Shown here: positions 24,983 to 34,724 of the stretch, piece after piece | Numbering within the stretch: position 1 is the first letter of the stretch | Layout: each line of letters begins with the position of its first letter | Assembly: GCF_017254845.1 (NCBI RefSeq) | Contig: NZ_JAFKCU010000003.1 | Location: 372,001 to 436,000 of the forward strand | Origin: Algoriphagus pacificus | GTDB taxonomy: Bacteria > Bacteroidota > Bacteroidia > Cytophagales > Cyclobacteriaceae | Reading direction: 5' to 3' | DNA length: 64,000 bases | Notes under the pieces: generated by a model | The model's input: only the letters and a program-made list of their open reading frames with translations | Databases searched by the model: none | What the model was told of the DNA's origin: nothing | Position numbers and translations under genes: made by a program

Positions 24983-25948
24983 ATGACTTCAAAAAATCTG
25001 GACTTTGGGACTTTTGCCCAAGATGTCATGATTGGTTTAAGTGCCAATCCCAAAACATTACCTTCTAAATATTTTTATGATGCCAAAGGTGATAAGCTTT
25101 TCCAAAAGATCATGGCTTTGCCGGAATATTACCTTACGAGAAAGGAATTTGAAATATTTGAGAACCAATACGAAGCGATCCTAGAGCCTATCTTGAACCT
25201 AGGTCAATCATTTAATTTAGTGGAATTAGGTGCTGGTGATGGGCTAAAAACCAAGATTTTGCTGAAATACTTAAACCAACAGGATGCTGATTTTGAATAT
25301 TTTCCTGTGGATTTTTCAGGCTCTGTCCTTCAAGAATTAAAGGAAAGCTTAGCTACCGGATTTCCTAAATTAAAAGTTACTTCAGTCGAAGACACCTATC
25401 GTGGGGCATTGAAGAAAAGAGCATGGGAAAATGGCAAACCCAATTTGATACTCTTTCTGGGATCCAATTTGGGGAATTTCAGTAGGGAAGAGGCTTACGA
25501 TATATTAGACCATTTGAGGATTGGGGCAAATCACAATGATTTCGTGTTGATAGGGATTGATTTAAAGAAAAATCCTCAGATCATATTAGATGCTTATCAT
25601 GATCCTGCAGGAGTTACCAGAGATTTTAATCTCAATTTGTTGGATAGAATAAACAGGGAATTGAATGGAGATATTGATCTCGACTCATTTATCCATTGGC
25701 CGAGTTATGATCCTGTATCTGGAGAATGCAGAAGTCATTTGGTTTCTCTAAAAGATCAAACAATCAATCTGAAGGCTTTAGACCAGTCATTTTATTTTGA
25801 GGCATTTGAACCGATTTTTACAGAAATCAGTAAAAAGTATAGCTTGAGTGAAATAGAAATATTTGCTGAAAGAGGTGGGTTCGTAACTATCGAGAACTTC
25901 ACTGACTCGGAGCAATATTTTGCCGATGTTTTGTGGCAAAGGAAATAA
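24983..25948 (+). CDS. egtD: L-histidine N-alpha-methyltransferase EgtD
   Basis: The 321-residue SAM methyltransferase trimethylates histidine to hercynine, the first step of ergothioneine synthesis. Features include PSKYFYDAKGDKLFQKI and LPEYYLTRKE at the N-terminus, the SAM motif VELGAGDGLKTKILL, FLGSNLGNF and the C-terminal FAERGGFVTIENF. These are hallmarks of the EgtD/DUF2260 family. It is the last gene of the AstE-like/egtB/egtD operon and is closed by a perfect palindromic terminator. Confidence 0.94.
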   Translation: MTSKNLDFGTFAQDVMIGLSANPKTLPSKYFYDAKGDKLFQKIMALPEYYLTRKEFEIFENQYEAILEPILNLGQSFNLVELGAGDGLKTKILLKYLNQQDADFEYFPVDFSGSVLQELKESLATGFPKLKVTSVEDTYRGALKKRAWENGKPNLILFLGSNLGNFSREEAYDILDHLRIGANHNDFVLIGIDLKKNPQIILDAYHDPAGVTRDFNLNLLDRINRELNGDIDLDSFIHWPSYDPVSGECRSHLVSLKDQTINLKALDQSFYFEAFEPIFTEISKKYSLSEIEIFAERGGFVTIENFTDSEQYFADVLWQRK

Positions 25949-25982
25949 AAAAAGCATCAACGAATTCGTTGATGCTTTTTTT
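25947..25982. terminator. Bidirectional palindromic terminator between egtD and the phosphohexomutase gene
   Basis: A perfect 36-base palindrome centred at 25964/25965 (core GCATCAACGAATTCGTTGATGC) has seven-base A and T tails. It overlaps the egtD stop and lies 14 bases before the convergent mutase stop. Confidence 0.92.
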
Positions 25983-25996
25983 GAAGATTCAGTTGA

Positions 25997-27727
25997 TTAA
26001 CTGAAGTATTGTTTTAAACCTTCTAATCTGCTTACCAACTCAGATTCTACTTTTCTGTAATCAGATGCTTGAGGAAGGGTTTTATTTACTGAGAAATAAT
26101 ATTTGATTTTTGGCTCAGTGCCTGATGGTCTAGCAGAAATCTTACTTCCATCTGCTAGGTAGAACTGCATCACATTGGATTTATCCATATCCAGTTTCTC
26201 CACTTTGCCTGATTCCACATGAGTTACGGTGCTGGCTTTTACATCTACGATCCTTTCAACAGCTTGACCATTCATCTCTTTTGGCGGATGATGTCTAAAA
26301 TCCGTCATCAAGGCCTGAATTTGCTCAGCTCCATCTTTCCCTTTTTTAGTTACTGAGATCAAGGTTTCCTTGTAGAAACCAAATCGCTCGTAAATCTCTG
26401 CAAGTACATCAAAGACAGTTTTTCCTTTGGTTTTGTAATAGGCAACTACCTCAGCAACCATTGCGCAGGCACTTACACCATCTTTATCTCTGACAAAATC
26501 TCCTACCAAGTAGCCATATGATTCCTCACCGCCACCGATGAAAGTTTCCTTGCCTTCAAGATCGCGAATAATCGCAGCGATATTTTTAAATCCAGTCAAA
26601 ACAGAAAAACATTTGACTCCAAAGCCCTCACAAATTCTATCTATCAATTCTGTAGTAACAATGGTATTAACCATGAATTGCTTGCCATTTAACTTACCAG
26701 CTTCTTTCCATCTGCTCAAAAGGTAATAAGTTAAAAGTGAGCCTGTTTGATTTCCATTGAGCAATTCAAACTCTCCTTGAGCATTTGGTACAGCTGCAGC
26801 ATATCTGTCACCATCAGGATCACAAGCCAAAATCAATTCAGCTCCGACTTCTTTACCTAGCTTCAAAGAAAGGGTCAAGGCTTCCGCTTCCTCTGGGTTA
26901 GGATAAACTACAGTTGGGAAAGTCCCATCTGGCTCAGCTTGCTCTTTCACAATGTGTATATTCTCGAATCCAAAAACTCTGATCGCTGCTGGAACCATTT
27001 TTCCAGAAGCTCCATGAATAGGAGAGAATACAATCGGAAGATCTTTTTGCTGCTGGATTTCATTAGGAGCAAGACTCAATCTTTTTACCTTTTCTAGATA
27101 GATCGCATCAAAGTCTTCCTCGATGTAAGAAAATAAATTGTCTTGCTTGTTCCAGTTTACTTGGTCAAAAGAAGTAATCTTTTGTACCTCTTTGATGATG
27201 TTGGTGTCGTGAGGCGCCACAACTTGTGCCCCATCTTCCCAATAAGCTTTGTATCCGTTGTATTCTTTTGGATTATGGGAAGCGGTGATCATTACCCCAC
27301 TTTTACATCCAAAGTGTCTCACTGCAAAGGAAAGCATCGGTGTTGGACGCATTTCTTTGAAATACAATACTTTGATGCCATTTGCAGTTAATACATTCGC
27401 TGTAGTCGTTGCAAAAAGCGTATTGTTTATTCTACTATCATGGGTGATCGCTACTTTGATATCCTCTCCAGGAAAGTATTTCAATAAATAATTGGCAAGT
27501 CCTTGGGTAGCCATTCCAATGGTGTAAACATTCATCCTATTGGTACCTACGCCCATCAGGCCTCTTAACCCGCCTGTACCGAATTCCAAATCTTGGTAAA
27601 AAGAATCAACCAATTCAGTTTGATTGTCCTTAATCAATTGTCTGATAGAGTTTTTTGTCTCTTCATCAATGTTGCCATTCAGCCAACTATTGGCTTTTGC
27701 AAGTATTGCAGGGTCTATGGTGCTCAT
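25997..27727 (-). CDS. Phosphoglucomutase/phosphomannomutase (alpha-D-phosphohexomutase family)
   Basis: The 576-residue four-domain mutase has the phosphoserine loop GVMITASHNPKEYNGYK at about residues 140-157. The metal loop ACDPDGDRYA is at about 300, the sugar-binding loop GGEESYGY at about 393-400 and the phosphate-binding RPSGTEPKIK near the C-terminus. It interconverts hexose 1- and 6-phosphates. The length fits the longer PGM2-like subgroup common in Bacteroidota. Single leftward gene. Confidence 0.95.
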   Translation of the reverse strand: MSTIDPAILAKANSWLNGNIDEETKNSIRQLIKDNQTELVDSFYQDLEFGTGGLRGLMGVGTNRMNVYTIGMATQGLANYLLKYFPGEDIKVAITHDSRINNTLFATTTANVLTANGIKVLYFKEMRPTPMLSFAVRHFGCKSGVMITASHNPKEYNGYKAYWEDGAQVVAPHDTNIIKEVQKITSFDQVNWNKQDNLFSYIEEDFDAIYLEKVKRLSLAPNEIQQQKDLPIVFSPIHGASGKMVPAAIRVFGFENIHIVKEQAEPDGTFPTVVYPNPEEAEALTLSLKLGKEVGAELILACDPDGDRYAAAVPNAQGEFELLNGNQTGSLLTYYLLSRWKEAGKLNGKQFMVNTIVTTELIDRICEGFGVKCFSVLTGFKNIAAIIRDLEGKETFIGGGEESYGYLVGDFVRDKDGVSACAMVAEVVAYYKTKGKTVFDVLAEIYERFGFYKETLISVTKKGKDGAEQIQALMTDFRHHPPKEMNGQAVERIVDVKASTVTHVESGKVEKLDMDKSNVMQFYLADGSKISARPSGTEPKIKYYFSVNKTLPQASDYRKVESELVSRLEGLKQYFS

Positions 27728-27926
27728 ACGTTAAAAATTACTTTGAATTCCAAGTTATAGAAAATGTGAATTAATGCCATTCTTCCCTGATAATTCATGG
27801 AAAGAATTTTGCGAATATTTTATGATTTACTAGTCTACATTTTTTATGCCTTGTAAAAATGACTGTTGGATTTTTTTAGCCTGAGAATAAAACTATTTTT
27901 ATGAAATTGTATAACACCCTCTTTTC

Positions 27927-30713
27927 ATGAACTTTCTGTTTCGTGTCGGACTGCTTTGGTTCTTCTTTAATTTTACGCTTTTAGTTTCTGGAAATGCCCA
28001 AAACCCCTATTCCTATAATAGAATTTATCTGAGTGGAAAAGATGCTGCTACAGCTGTGAATTGGAAATTTAGAGTAAGTGAAGGGAGAAATGCTGGAACA
28101 TGGTCTCAGATCCCGGTTCCATCTAACTGGGAAATGCATGGATTTGGAACCTTTAATTACGGACATGACCATCGGGATAAGAGCAAAACTTTAGGAAAAG
28201 AAATAGGAGAGTATAAAACCTCATTTTTTGCTCCAAGAGAATGGAAAGGTAAAGTTATCCGGTTGGTTTTTGATGGAGTCATGACCGATACTGAGGTGAG
28301 AGTGAATGGCAAAATAGTCGGAGTTGTTCATCAAGGCGGCTTTTATCGATTCGGTTATGAAATCGATTCTTATTTAAATTTAGGAAAGGAAAATACACTT
28401 GAAGTCAAGGTGTCTAAAAGATCTGCTAATGAATCTGTTAACAAAGCAGAAAGGGAAGCGGATTTCTGGATTTTTGGGGGAATATTCAGACCTGTTTTTC
28501 TAGAGGTTTTTCCTGAAAATCATTTTACTAGAATTGCATTGGATCCAAAAGGCACGGGAGATTTTAAAGCGCTATTGACCTTAAACGATGTACCAAAAGA
28601 TTCCAAAATCGAGTTGGATTTAATTGATCCAAAGACTGGTAAAAGTATTGATAAAATCAGTCAAGAGGTAGACAGTGATTCAATTTGGATGACTCATCAC
28701 TTCTTAAACATCAAAACCTGGAATCCAGAATCACCGAATTTATACGATGCAATTTTTCGATTAATAGAAGAAGGAGAAATAACTTATGAAAAAACAGAAC
28801 GCTTCGGTTTTCGTACAGTTGAACTTCGACCCAAAGACGGCATTTACATAAATGATAACAAGGTGGTTTTTAAAGGTGTCAATCGGCATTCCTTTTATCC
28901 AAACACAGGAAGAGCTTTAAGTGAGCAAAATCATCTAGAAGATATTGCCTTGATGAAAGCGATGAACATGAATGCTGTAAGAATGTCCCATTATCCTCCA
29001 GATGAAAGATTTCTGGAATTGACAGATTCTCTGGGCTTATTTGTTCTGGATGAGGTCACTGGCTGGCAAGATGCTTATGATACCGAGGTTGGACCTAAGT
29101 TGGTCCTAGAAACTATTTTAAAGGATGCCAATCATCCTTCTGTTGTCATTTGGGATCATGGGAATGAAGGAGGATGGAATTTTGAAAACGAAAAAGGTTT
29201 TCATGAATATGATATCCAAGATCGTCCGGTCATCTACCCATGGTTGTTAAGAAATAACATTGATACGTTTCATTATCCCACTTACAATACAAAAGAGGGG
29301 AGATTCGATAAAAGTGGGGAGATATTTATGCCAACAGAATTTCTCCACGGGCTTTATGATGGAGGACTTGGAGCTGGCCTGAATGATTTTTGGAATAAAT
29401 ACAGTAAAAGTCCATTGCATGCAGGAGGCTTTCTATGGGTTTTTTCTGATGAAGCGGTTCTTAGAGATGATTTAGAAGGAAAGTTAGATACTGATGGAAA
29501 TCATGCCCCAGACGGAATTCTAGGACCTTTTCGTGAAAAAGAAGGAAGTTTCTATACCATTCGATCCGTTTGGTCTCCCATTCAACTCGCAGACTTTGAT
29601 CCAAAGGAAGCTTTTGATGGAAAAGTCCTGCTAAGTAACCATTATCTCTTTTCAGACCTTGAAACAGCCTATTTGGAGGTGGAAGTTTTGAAAATCAAAG
29701 GCTGGGAAGGAACAAATGTCCTAAGCTCCAAAAAGATTTCTTTGCCTTCTTTAATGCCTGGCCAGAGTGAAATGATTGATTTGGAACTTCCTGATAACTG
29801 GAAATCCGGAGATATTTTAAAAATCAAAGCATTTGGAATTCATGGAAAGGAAGTGAATGAGTGGGCTTTGTCTATTCATAAGCCATTGGAAGGTAATAAA
29901 AGTTATTTCGACCAAAGTGGCATTGAGGTTTATCCAATTAAAGTAAGGGAATCAGTTTCCGATCTTCAGATTGAGGTAGACGGAAGAATCTATTTTTTCG
30001 GAAAATCCAACGGGACTCTGGAGATGGTCAAAGTGAATAGGAAGTTCTTTTATCTATCCCAAAACCCAACAATCGAGGGAGTTGAATCAAAGGTGAAAAA
30101 TGTAAGTTGGAAAAAGTTAAAAGATGGTTCCATCCAAGTAAAGGCAATTTATGAAGCTTATCCGACTGAAGTTACCTGGACTGTTTTACCAACCTCAGAA
30201 TTGAAATTTGAAGCGATGGCGCCTACAAGTCCTGTAGACTCTCCGCTTCTAGGCTTAGGTTTTTCTTATCCTGAATCAAAAATCAAGTCTGCCAATTTTA
30301 TTGGAAATGGACCTTATAGAGTTTGGGGAAATAGGATGGAGGGTGTTGGTTTTGGACTTTGGCAAAAGGAATTCAACAATACTCAAACCGGATACAGTTT
30401 TGATAGCTTGGTTTATCCGGAATTCAAAGGCTTTTATTCCGATTTTCACGCTCTCCAGATTTTCACAGAAGATGGGGAAATCGATATTCGTTCCAATACG
30501 CCAAACCTGTTTTTGAGTTTATTCAAACCTCAATATCCTGATGATTCTACCCCTGGAATCAAGCCAGTTCAAACAGTCTCAGATATTGCATTCTTGTATA
30601 AAATTCCAGCCATAGGCACTAAGTTTCATACTGCTGAAGAAATGACTCCAGCTGTAACTTTAGGTCCAAAAACTGTATATGAAAAGCTGGAATTATGGTT
30701 CAGATTCAGGTAA
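27927..30713 (+). CDS. GH2 family glycoside hydrolase (beta-galactosidase/glucuronidase type), exported
   Basis: The 928-residue protein has a signal peptide (ending VSGNAQ), an N-terminal GH2 sugar-binding jelly roll (VPSNWEMHGFGTFNY), an Ig-like domain and the TIM barrel starting KGVNRHSFYPNTGR. The acid/base Glu is in WDHGNEGGWN (about residue 414) and the probable nucleophile Glu is in MPTEFLHG (about 471). A long beta-rich C-terminal region follows. It should cleave beta-galactoside or related linkages in the periplasm. No SusC/SusD pair is near, so it is not in a classic polysaccharide utilisation locus. Its 3' end overlaps the convergent BrkB gene by 21 bases. Confidence 0.9.
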   Translation: MNFLFRVGLLWFFFNFTLLVSGNAQNPYSYNRIYLSGKDAATAVNWKFRVSEGRNAGTWSQIPVPSNWEMHGFGTFNYGHDHRDKSKTLGKEIGEYKTSFFAPREWKGKVIRLVFDGVMTDTEVRVNGKIVGVVHQGGFYRFGYEIDSYLNLGKENTLEVKVSKRSANESVNKAEREADFWIFGGIFRPVFLEVFPENHFTRIALDPKGTGDFKALLTLNDVPKDSKIELDLIDPKTGKSIDKISQEVDSDSIWMTHHFLNIKTWNPESPNLYDAIFRLIEEGEITYEKTERFGFRTVELRPKDGIYINDNKVVFKGVNRHSFYPNTGRALSEQNHLEDIALMKAMNMNAVRMSHYPPDERFLELTDSLGLFVLDEVTGWQDAYDTEVGPKLVLETILKDANHPSVVIWDHGNEGGWNFENEKGFHEYDIQDRPVIYPWLLRNNIDTFHYPTYNTKEGRFDKSGEIFMPTEFLHGLYDGGLGAGLNDFWNKYSKSPLHAGGFLWVFSDEAVLRDDLEGKLDTDGNHAPDGILGPFREKEGSFYTIRSVWSPIQLADFDPKEAFDGKVLLSNHYLFSDLETAYLEVEVLKIKGWEGTNVLSSKKISLPSLMPGQSEMIDLELPDNWKSGDILKIKAFGIHGKEVNEWALSIHKPLEGNKSYFDQSGIEVYPIKVRESVSDLQIEVDGRIYFFGKSNGTLEMVKVNRKFFYLSQNPTIEGVESKVKNVSWKKLKDGSIQVKAIYEAYPTEVTWTVLPTSELKFEAMAPTSPVDSPLLGLGFSYPESKIKSANFIGNGPYRVWGNRMEGVGFGLWQKEFNNTQTGYSFDSLVYPEFKGFYSDFHALQIFTEDGEIDIRSNTPNLFLSLFKPQYPDDSTPGIKPVQTVSDIAFLYKIPAIGTKFHTAEEMTPAVTLGPKTVYEKLELWFRFR

Positions 30714-31673
30714 TGGAGCCTTTTCAACCTTTTTGTCGATTATTACTTCTTTTTTTTTAACTCTTGAAAAGCTTTCATAAGGGATGATTCCATAGCCATA
30801 TTTTATGGAAAAGACTTTTGTGAATTCTGCTCCAAAGAAGAAAATCAAGCAGGAATAAGATACCCAAAGCAAAATCAAAATGATTGAACCTGCTGCTCCA
30901 TAAGTTGATCCTGGGTTAGTAGCGCCGAAGTAAAGTCCAAGTAAAAACTTACCAAATACAAATAGCAAGGCCGTTAAGAAAGCTCCAATCCAAACTGTTT
31001 TCCATCTGATTTTGGCATCTGGAAGATATCTGAAAATCAGACCAAAAAGGAGTGTAATGACTGAAAGAGACAATACCCAATCCATTAAAAAGGCCAGATA
31101 AAGAAAAACATCCGGGAGCTTTTGGGTGATGTATTCACTTAGAATAGAAAGTGTTGCGGTCAATACAAAACTGACCAATAACAAGAAACCCAAGACAAGC
31201 ACAAAACCAAAACTGATCAATCGGTCTTTGGCCAACTTATACCATGATATTTGCTCAGTTAGTTTTAATTCCCAAATCTGGTTTAAGGAAAGCTTTAGGT
31301 GATAAAAAACTCCCGTTGCACCAAATAGAAGGGTTCCCACGCCGATTATTGTTGCTATAGTGGACTTCCCGCTGAATTGGGTATTGCTTATCATGTCTTT
31401 GATAATAGAAGCCGTATCGGCTCCTAAAATCCCCTGAATTTGAGTTGAAAGTCTTCCTGCTACAATATCTACTCCCCAAATGGCTCCAACTGTGTTGACA
31501 ACAATGACCAGTAGGGCAGGAAGGGATAGAACAGCATAATAAGCGACTACAGCACTAAGTCTTGCAGGATCTGAAGCATTCCAGCGCTTGAAAGCCAAAA
31601 CTATCAAATTTGGAAGGTGCCGCAGCTTGAATTTGCTAGGAGAAATTAAATCTTCTTTCGGATGCTCTTCCAT
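30693..31673 (-). CDS. YihY/BrkB family inner-membrane protein
   Basis: The 326-residue polytopic protein has about six helices. The YihY signature is visible in AVVAYYAVLSLPALLVIVVNTVG near residue 40 and in the C-terminal GSTYGAAGSIILILLWVSYSCLIFFFGAEFTKVF. Old database names (ribonuclease BN, virulence factor BrkB) are not supported by function; a transport or lipid-related role is suspected for the family. It begins two bases after the MscS gene stop, so the two form an operon of envelope membrane proteins. Confidence 0.9.
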   Translation of the reverse strand: MEEHPKEDLISPSKFKLRHLPNLIVLAFKRWNASDPARLSAVVAYYAVLSLPALLVIVVNTVGAIWGVDIVAGRLSTQIQGILGADTASIIKDMISNTQFSGKSTIATIIGVGTLLFGATGVFYHLKLSLNQIWELKLTEQISWYKLAKDRLISFGFVLVLGFLLLVSFVLTATLSILSEYITQKLPDVFLYLAFLMDWVLSLSVITLLFGLIFRYLPDAKIRWKTVWIGAFLTALLFVFGKFLLGLYFGATNPGSTYGAAGSIILILLWVSYSCLIFFFGAEFTKVFSIKYGYGIIPYESFSRVKKKEVIIDKKVEKAPLPESEP

Positions 31674-31675
31674 GA

Positions 31676-32620
31676 TTAGTTACTTACTTCTTCCTGACTC
31701 GTCCATTTCAATCCCTGGAATTCTTCTCGCATGGCTACACCACCTTTGATTCCAAAGTCCAATGTTCTGATTGGGAATGGGATAGTGATTCCTTTTTCAT
31801 CAAACGCCTTTTTCAAAGCTAAAATGGCCTCGTTCCTTGCTGGGATAAAGTTTATTTCATTTTGAGTGAATGAAACCCAAACGTTTAAAGTGAAATTGAT
31901 TGAGCTATCTCCAAAGCCAGTCCAAAAAATACTTGGCTCCTCAGATTTCAATCGACTGGGTAAATCCTGCATCGCTGCAAGAGCCACTTTCTGTACTTCT
32001 TCCAAATTCTCACCATAGCTGACTCCACAATCTATTTGCACACGTCGCTTTCCTGCTTCGGTGAAATTGATAAAATATTCCTGAAAAAGCATTCGGTTAG
32101 GTACATGAACAATCGGACCGTTATATGTCTTGATTTTTGTAACTCTTAAGTTGACATCAATAACAGTTCCTTCATGACCATCTTTGGTTTGGATGATATC
32201 TCCAATTTTATAAGGTTGATTAAAGGTGATAAACACACCTGACATAAAGTTGGCGGCGGTATCCTGAAATGCAAAACCCAATGCCAAACCCATAATCCCC
32301 AGACCAGCTAGAATAGAAGAAACTGTTTTACTCAATTCGAGTGCTGATAAGGAAAGCATTACTCCCAATACTAAAATTCCTAAGAACAGAATTTGACTTA
32401 AAAATCTACTGATAGTAGGGTTGATGTTGATTCGATTGAGGTATTTGTGCGAGTATTTTTTGACGGCCTTGCCTAAAAATACGGTAGAGAACATAATGAT
32501 GATTGCCAAAGCTAAGTTTGGCAAACTACTTACGGCTGCTTCTCCCCATGCCTGAAGTTTTTCTGTGATTTTATCAAAAATTTGCTCTGTGTCGTATCCT
32601 AGTATCTCTGCTAATCTCAT
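31676..32620 (-). CDS. MscS family small-conductance mechanosensitive channel
   Basis: The 314-residue protein has three N-terminal membrane helices. The pore-lining third helix carries the Gly/Ala-rich pattern SILAGLGIMGLALGFAFQDTAANFMSG. A cytoplasmic beta domain follows (GDIIQTKDGHEGTVIDVNLRVTKIKTYNG) and then an alpha/beta cage domain ending FPIRTLDFGI. It should open on membrane tension to release solutes. The downstream BrkB-like gene starts two bases after its stop. Confidence 0.94.
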   Translation of the reverse strand: MRLAEILGYDTEQIFDKITEKLQAWGEAAVSSLPNLALAIIIMFSTVFLGKAVKKYSHKYLNRININPTISRFLSQILFLGILVLGVMLSLSALELSKTVSSILAGLGIMGLALGFAFQDTAANFMSGVFITFNQPYKIGDIIQTKDGHEGTVIDVNLRVTKIKTYNGPIVHVPNRMLFQEYFINFTEAGKRRVQIDCGVSYGENLEEVQKVALAAMQDLPSRLKSEEPSIFWTGFGDSSINFTLNVWVSFTQNEINFIPARNEAILALKKAFDEKGITIPFPIRTLDFGIKGGVAMREEFQGLKWTSQEEVSN

Positions 32621-32734
32621 ATTTATTCTTTTTTTCTATGGATTAGAGGTGAAAGGATCATGCCATGGATCTTTCTGTTCTAAAGGAAAGTAGCTTTAAT
32701 TTCTTAAGGCCAATAATATCAAAGGTCTATTTGT

Positions 32735-32769
32735 AAAAACCCTTGTAAAAACCAGAAATACAGGGTTTT
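32735..32769 (-). terminator. Probable terminator of the DUF502 gene
   Basis: On the minus strand AAAACCCTGT pairs with ACAAGGGTTTT (one bulged base) and runs into TTTTT, about 125 bases past the DUF502 stop. Confidence 0.5.
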
Positions 32770-32893
32770 ATGAATTAAAAGTTAAATTAGCTATTTGGTA
32801 AAATATATAGGACTAAAACAATTAACAAAGGCTTTTTCTAAGGTTGTTTCTTGAAAATTACCCAGATTGGGGAAAAGCTTTCTTGTAAGATTA

Positions 32894-33496
32894 TTATATA
32901 GCTGTTGGGTTTTCTTGGAGTTTTTCAAGGATTAAATTTGAATTGACTCCTAATTGCCGCATCACTTTTTGCACATCTTTTTGGGAAAGATTTGTCTCTT
33001 TTACTTTAGACTTTTCAAAAATTATCACATTCCCTTCCCAGGTATTTGGAGCTCCAGGAACAAATACCACAAATTCCCCCGTACTCAACTCATCTACTTT
33101 AAAAGCTAGCATCCAACCATCAATTGGAACCAAGACCACTGGAAAATTCTTTTCAGAATCCAAACCAGCCGAATTCTGAAGGGTATTTTTCATGAGTTGA
33201 TAACCAGGAAAAAGTGTCAAAATATGATCTTCTATCCATAGCACCATTTTTTTTCCAACTCCCTGATTAGCGATGTATCCTGCCAAAAGGCAAAATAGAA
33301 TCAGAAATAAGAGGGTTAGGAAATAAGGAGTTTCAAATATTCCTGAATCCAAACCCAATTTTTCTCCAAATGCAGCTGAAATAGGTTGCAGCAAATGCAT
33401 GGCTTTTTCAAAAAATACAATCACAAGAATGATCGGAAAAAGGAAGAAAATTCCGCCTTTAATGGTTTGAGAAATAATCGCTAAAAGCTTTTTCAT
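32894..33496 (-). CDS. DUF502 family membrane protein
   Basis: The 200-residue protein has two N-terminal membrane helices (about residues 8-30 and 56-75). A soluble domain follows, with PGYQLMKNTLQNSAG, VVLVPIDGWMLAFKVDE and FVVFVPGAPNTWEGNVIIFEKSKV, the typical DUF502 core. Plant homologues (LCV-like/COV) affect vascular development, and bacterial function is unknown. The gene is alone between two terminators. Confidence 0.88.
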   Translation of the reverse strand: MKKLLAIISQTIKGGIFFLFPIILVIVFFEKAMHLLQPISAAFGEKLGLDSGIFETPYFLTLLFLILFCLLAGYIANQGVGKKMVLWIEDHILTLFPGYQLMKNTLQNSAGLDSEKNFPVVLVPIDGWMLAFKVDELSTGEFVVFVPGAPNTWEGNVIIFEKSKVKETNLSQKDVQKVMRQLGVNSNLILEKLQENPTAI

Positions 33497-33560
33497 AGAT
33501 AAATAAATAATAAAAAATTTAGGGCTTTTTAGGGATTAAAAAAATTTGGAGGGGTATAGA

Positions 33561-33586
33561 ATAAAAAGGCCGACTGATGTCGGCCT
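33561..33586 (-). terminator. Terminator of hppD
   Basis: The perfect stem AGGCCGAC-tgat-GTCGGCCT (33567-33586) is followed on the minus strand by TTTTTAT, just past the hppD stop. Confidence 0.88.
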
Positions 33587-33590
33587 CTCT

Positions 33591-34685
33591 TTATAAATTT
33601 CCTCTTAATTCCTGTTCGCGTTCAATTGCTTCGAAAAGTGCTTTGAAATTCCCTTTTCCAAAGGATTTAGCTCCTTTTCTTTGGATGATTTCAAAGAATA
33701 AAGTTGGCCTATCCTGAACAGGTTTAGTGAATATCTGAAGCAGATATCCTTCCTCATCTCTATCCACGAGGATGTTCAAATCCTTTAAAGGCTGTAAATC
33801 CTCATCTATTTTGCCTACACGGTCCAATAAATCATCATAATAGGATTGAGGAACTTCAAGAAACTCAACACCTCGGTTGCGGAGTTCAGAGACTGTATGT
33901 ATGATATCATCCGTTGCGATCGCCATATGTTGCACTCCTGGACCCTTGTAGAAATCAAGATATTCTTCAATCTGTGATTTCTTTTTGCCTTCTGCAGGCT
34001 CATTGATCGGGAATTTGATATATCCATTGCCATTAGAAACGACTTTGGACATCAAGGCTGAATACTCCGTGGAAATATCCTTGTCATCAAATGTGATAAG
34101 CAATTTGAACCCCATCGCATCTTCATAAAAACTAACCCAGCGATTCATCTCACCTAGCTCCACATTGCCCACACAATGGTCGATGTATTTTAGTCCGATG
34201 GATTCTGATTTATACTTGCTGGTTCTCGGCACATAGCCTGGAAGGAAAACTCCATTGTAATTTTTTCTTTCAACAAAAGTATGGATGGTGTCTCCATAAG
34301 TTTTGATAGAGGCCATTTTTACCTCTCCAAACTGATCTGAAAGGGTTTTTGGCTCTGCTGCAGATTCAGCTCCTCTTGAGGTAGTTTCATAATAGGATTT
34401 ATCTACATCATCCACCCAAAGGGCCAATACTTTGACGCCATCACCATGCTTCATCACGTGAGAAGTAATCGGGCTATCAGGAGAAAGGGCAGAAGTAAGA
34501 ACTAGTCTGATTTTATCCTGTTTCAAAACATAGGAAGCCCTGTCTTTTAATCCCGTTTCAGGGCCAGCATAGGCAATCAGTTCAAATCCAAAGGCATATT
34601 GATAAAAAAGTGAAGACTGTTTGGCATTGCCAACATATAGCTCCACATAATCAGTCCCATTGATGGGTAGGAAATCTTCAGTCAT
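33591..34685 (-). CDS. hppD: 4-hydroxyphenylpyruvate dioxygenase
   Basis: The 364-residue two-domain vicinal-oxygen-chelate enzyme has iron ligands His in IDHCVGNVE (start of the C-terminal domain), His in VQHMAIATDDI and Glu in TLFFEIIQRKG near the C-terminus, with FGKGNFKALFEAIEREQ closing. It turns 4-hydroxyphenylpyruvate into homogentisate in tyrosine degradation. No homogentisate dioxygenase gene is adjacent. The gene has its own -7 box and terminator. Confidence 0.96.
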   Translation of the reverse strand: MTEDFLPINGTDYVELYVGNAKQSSLFYQYAFGFELIAYAGPETGLKDRASYVLKQDKIRLVLTSALSPDSPITSHVMKHGDGVKVLALWVDDVDKSYYETTSRGAESAAEPKTLSDQFGEVKMASIKTYGDTIHTFVERKNYNGVFLPGYVPRTSKYKSESIGLKYIDHCVGNVELGEMNRWVSFYEDAMGFKLLITFDDKDISTEYSALMSKVVSNGNGYIKFPINEPAEGKKKSQIEEYLDFYKGPGVQHMAIATDDIIHTVSELRNRGVEFLEVPQSYYDDLLDRVGKIDEDLQPLKDLNILVDRDEEGYLLQIFTKPVQDRPTLFFEIIQRKGAKSFGKGNFKALFEAIEREQELRGNL

Positions 34686-34716
34686 GGTTTAGTTATTTTT
34701 GGGTTTTACTACTTCC

Positions 34717-34724
34717 CAAAGTTA
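34717..34724 (-). promoter_or_regulatory. -7 box of hppD
   Basis: The minus strand reads TAACTTTG (TAnnTTTG), about 32 bases before the ATG. The -33 region is occupied by the AAACCAAA/TTTGGTTT repeat and has no correctly spaced TTG. Confidence 0.5.

Noticed and set aside
30693-31673. Ribonuclease BN assignment
   Set aside because: It is a polytopic membrane protein; the tRNA-processing activity belongs to a different gene (ElaC/Rbn).
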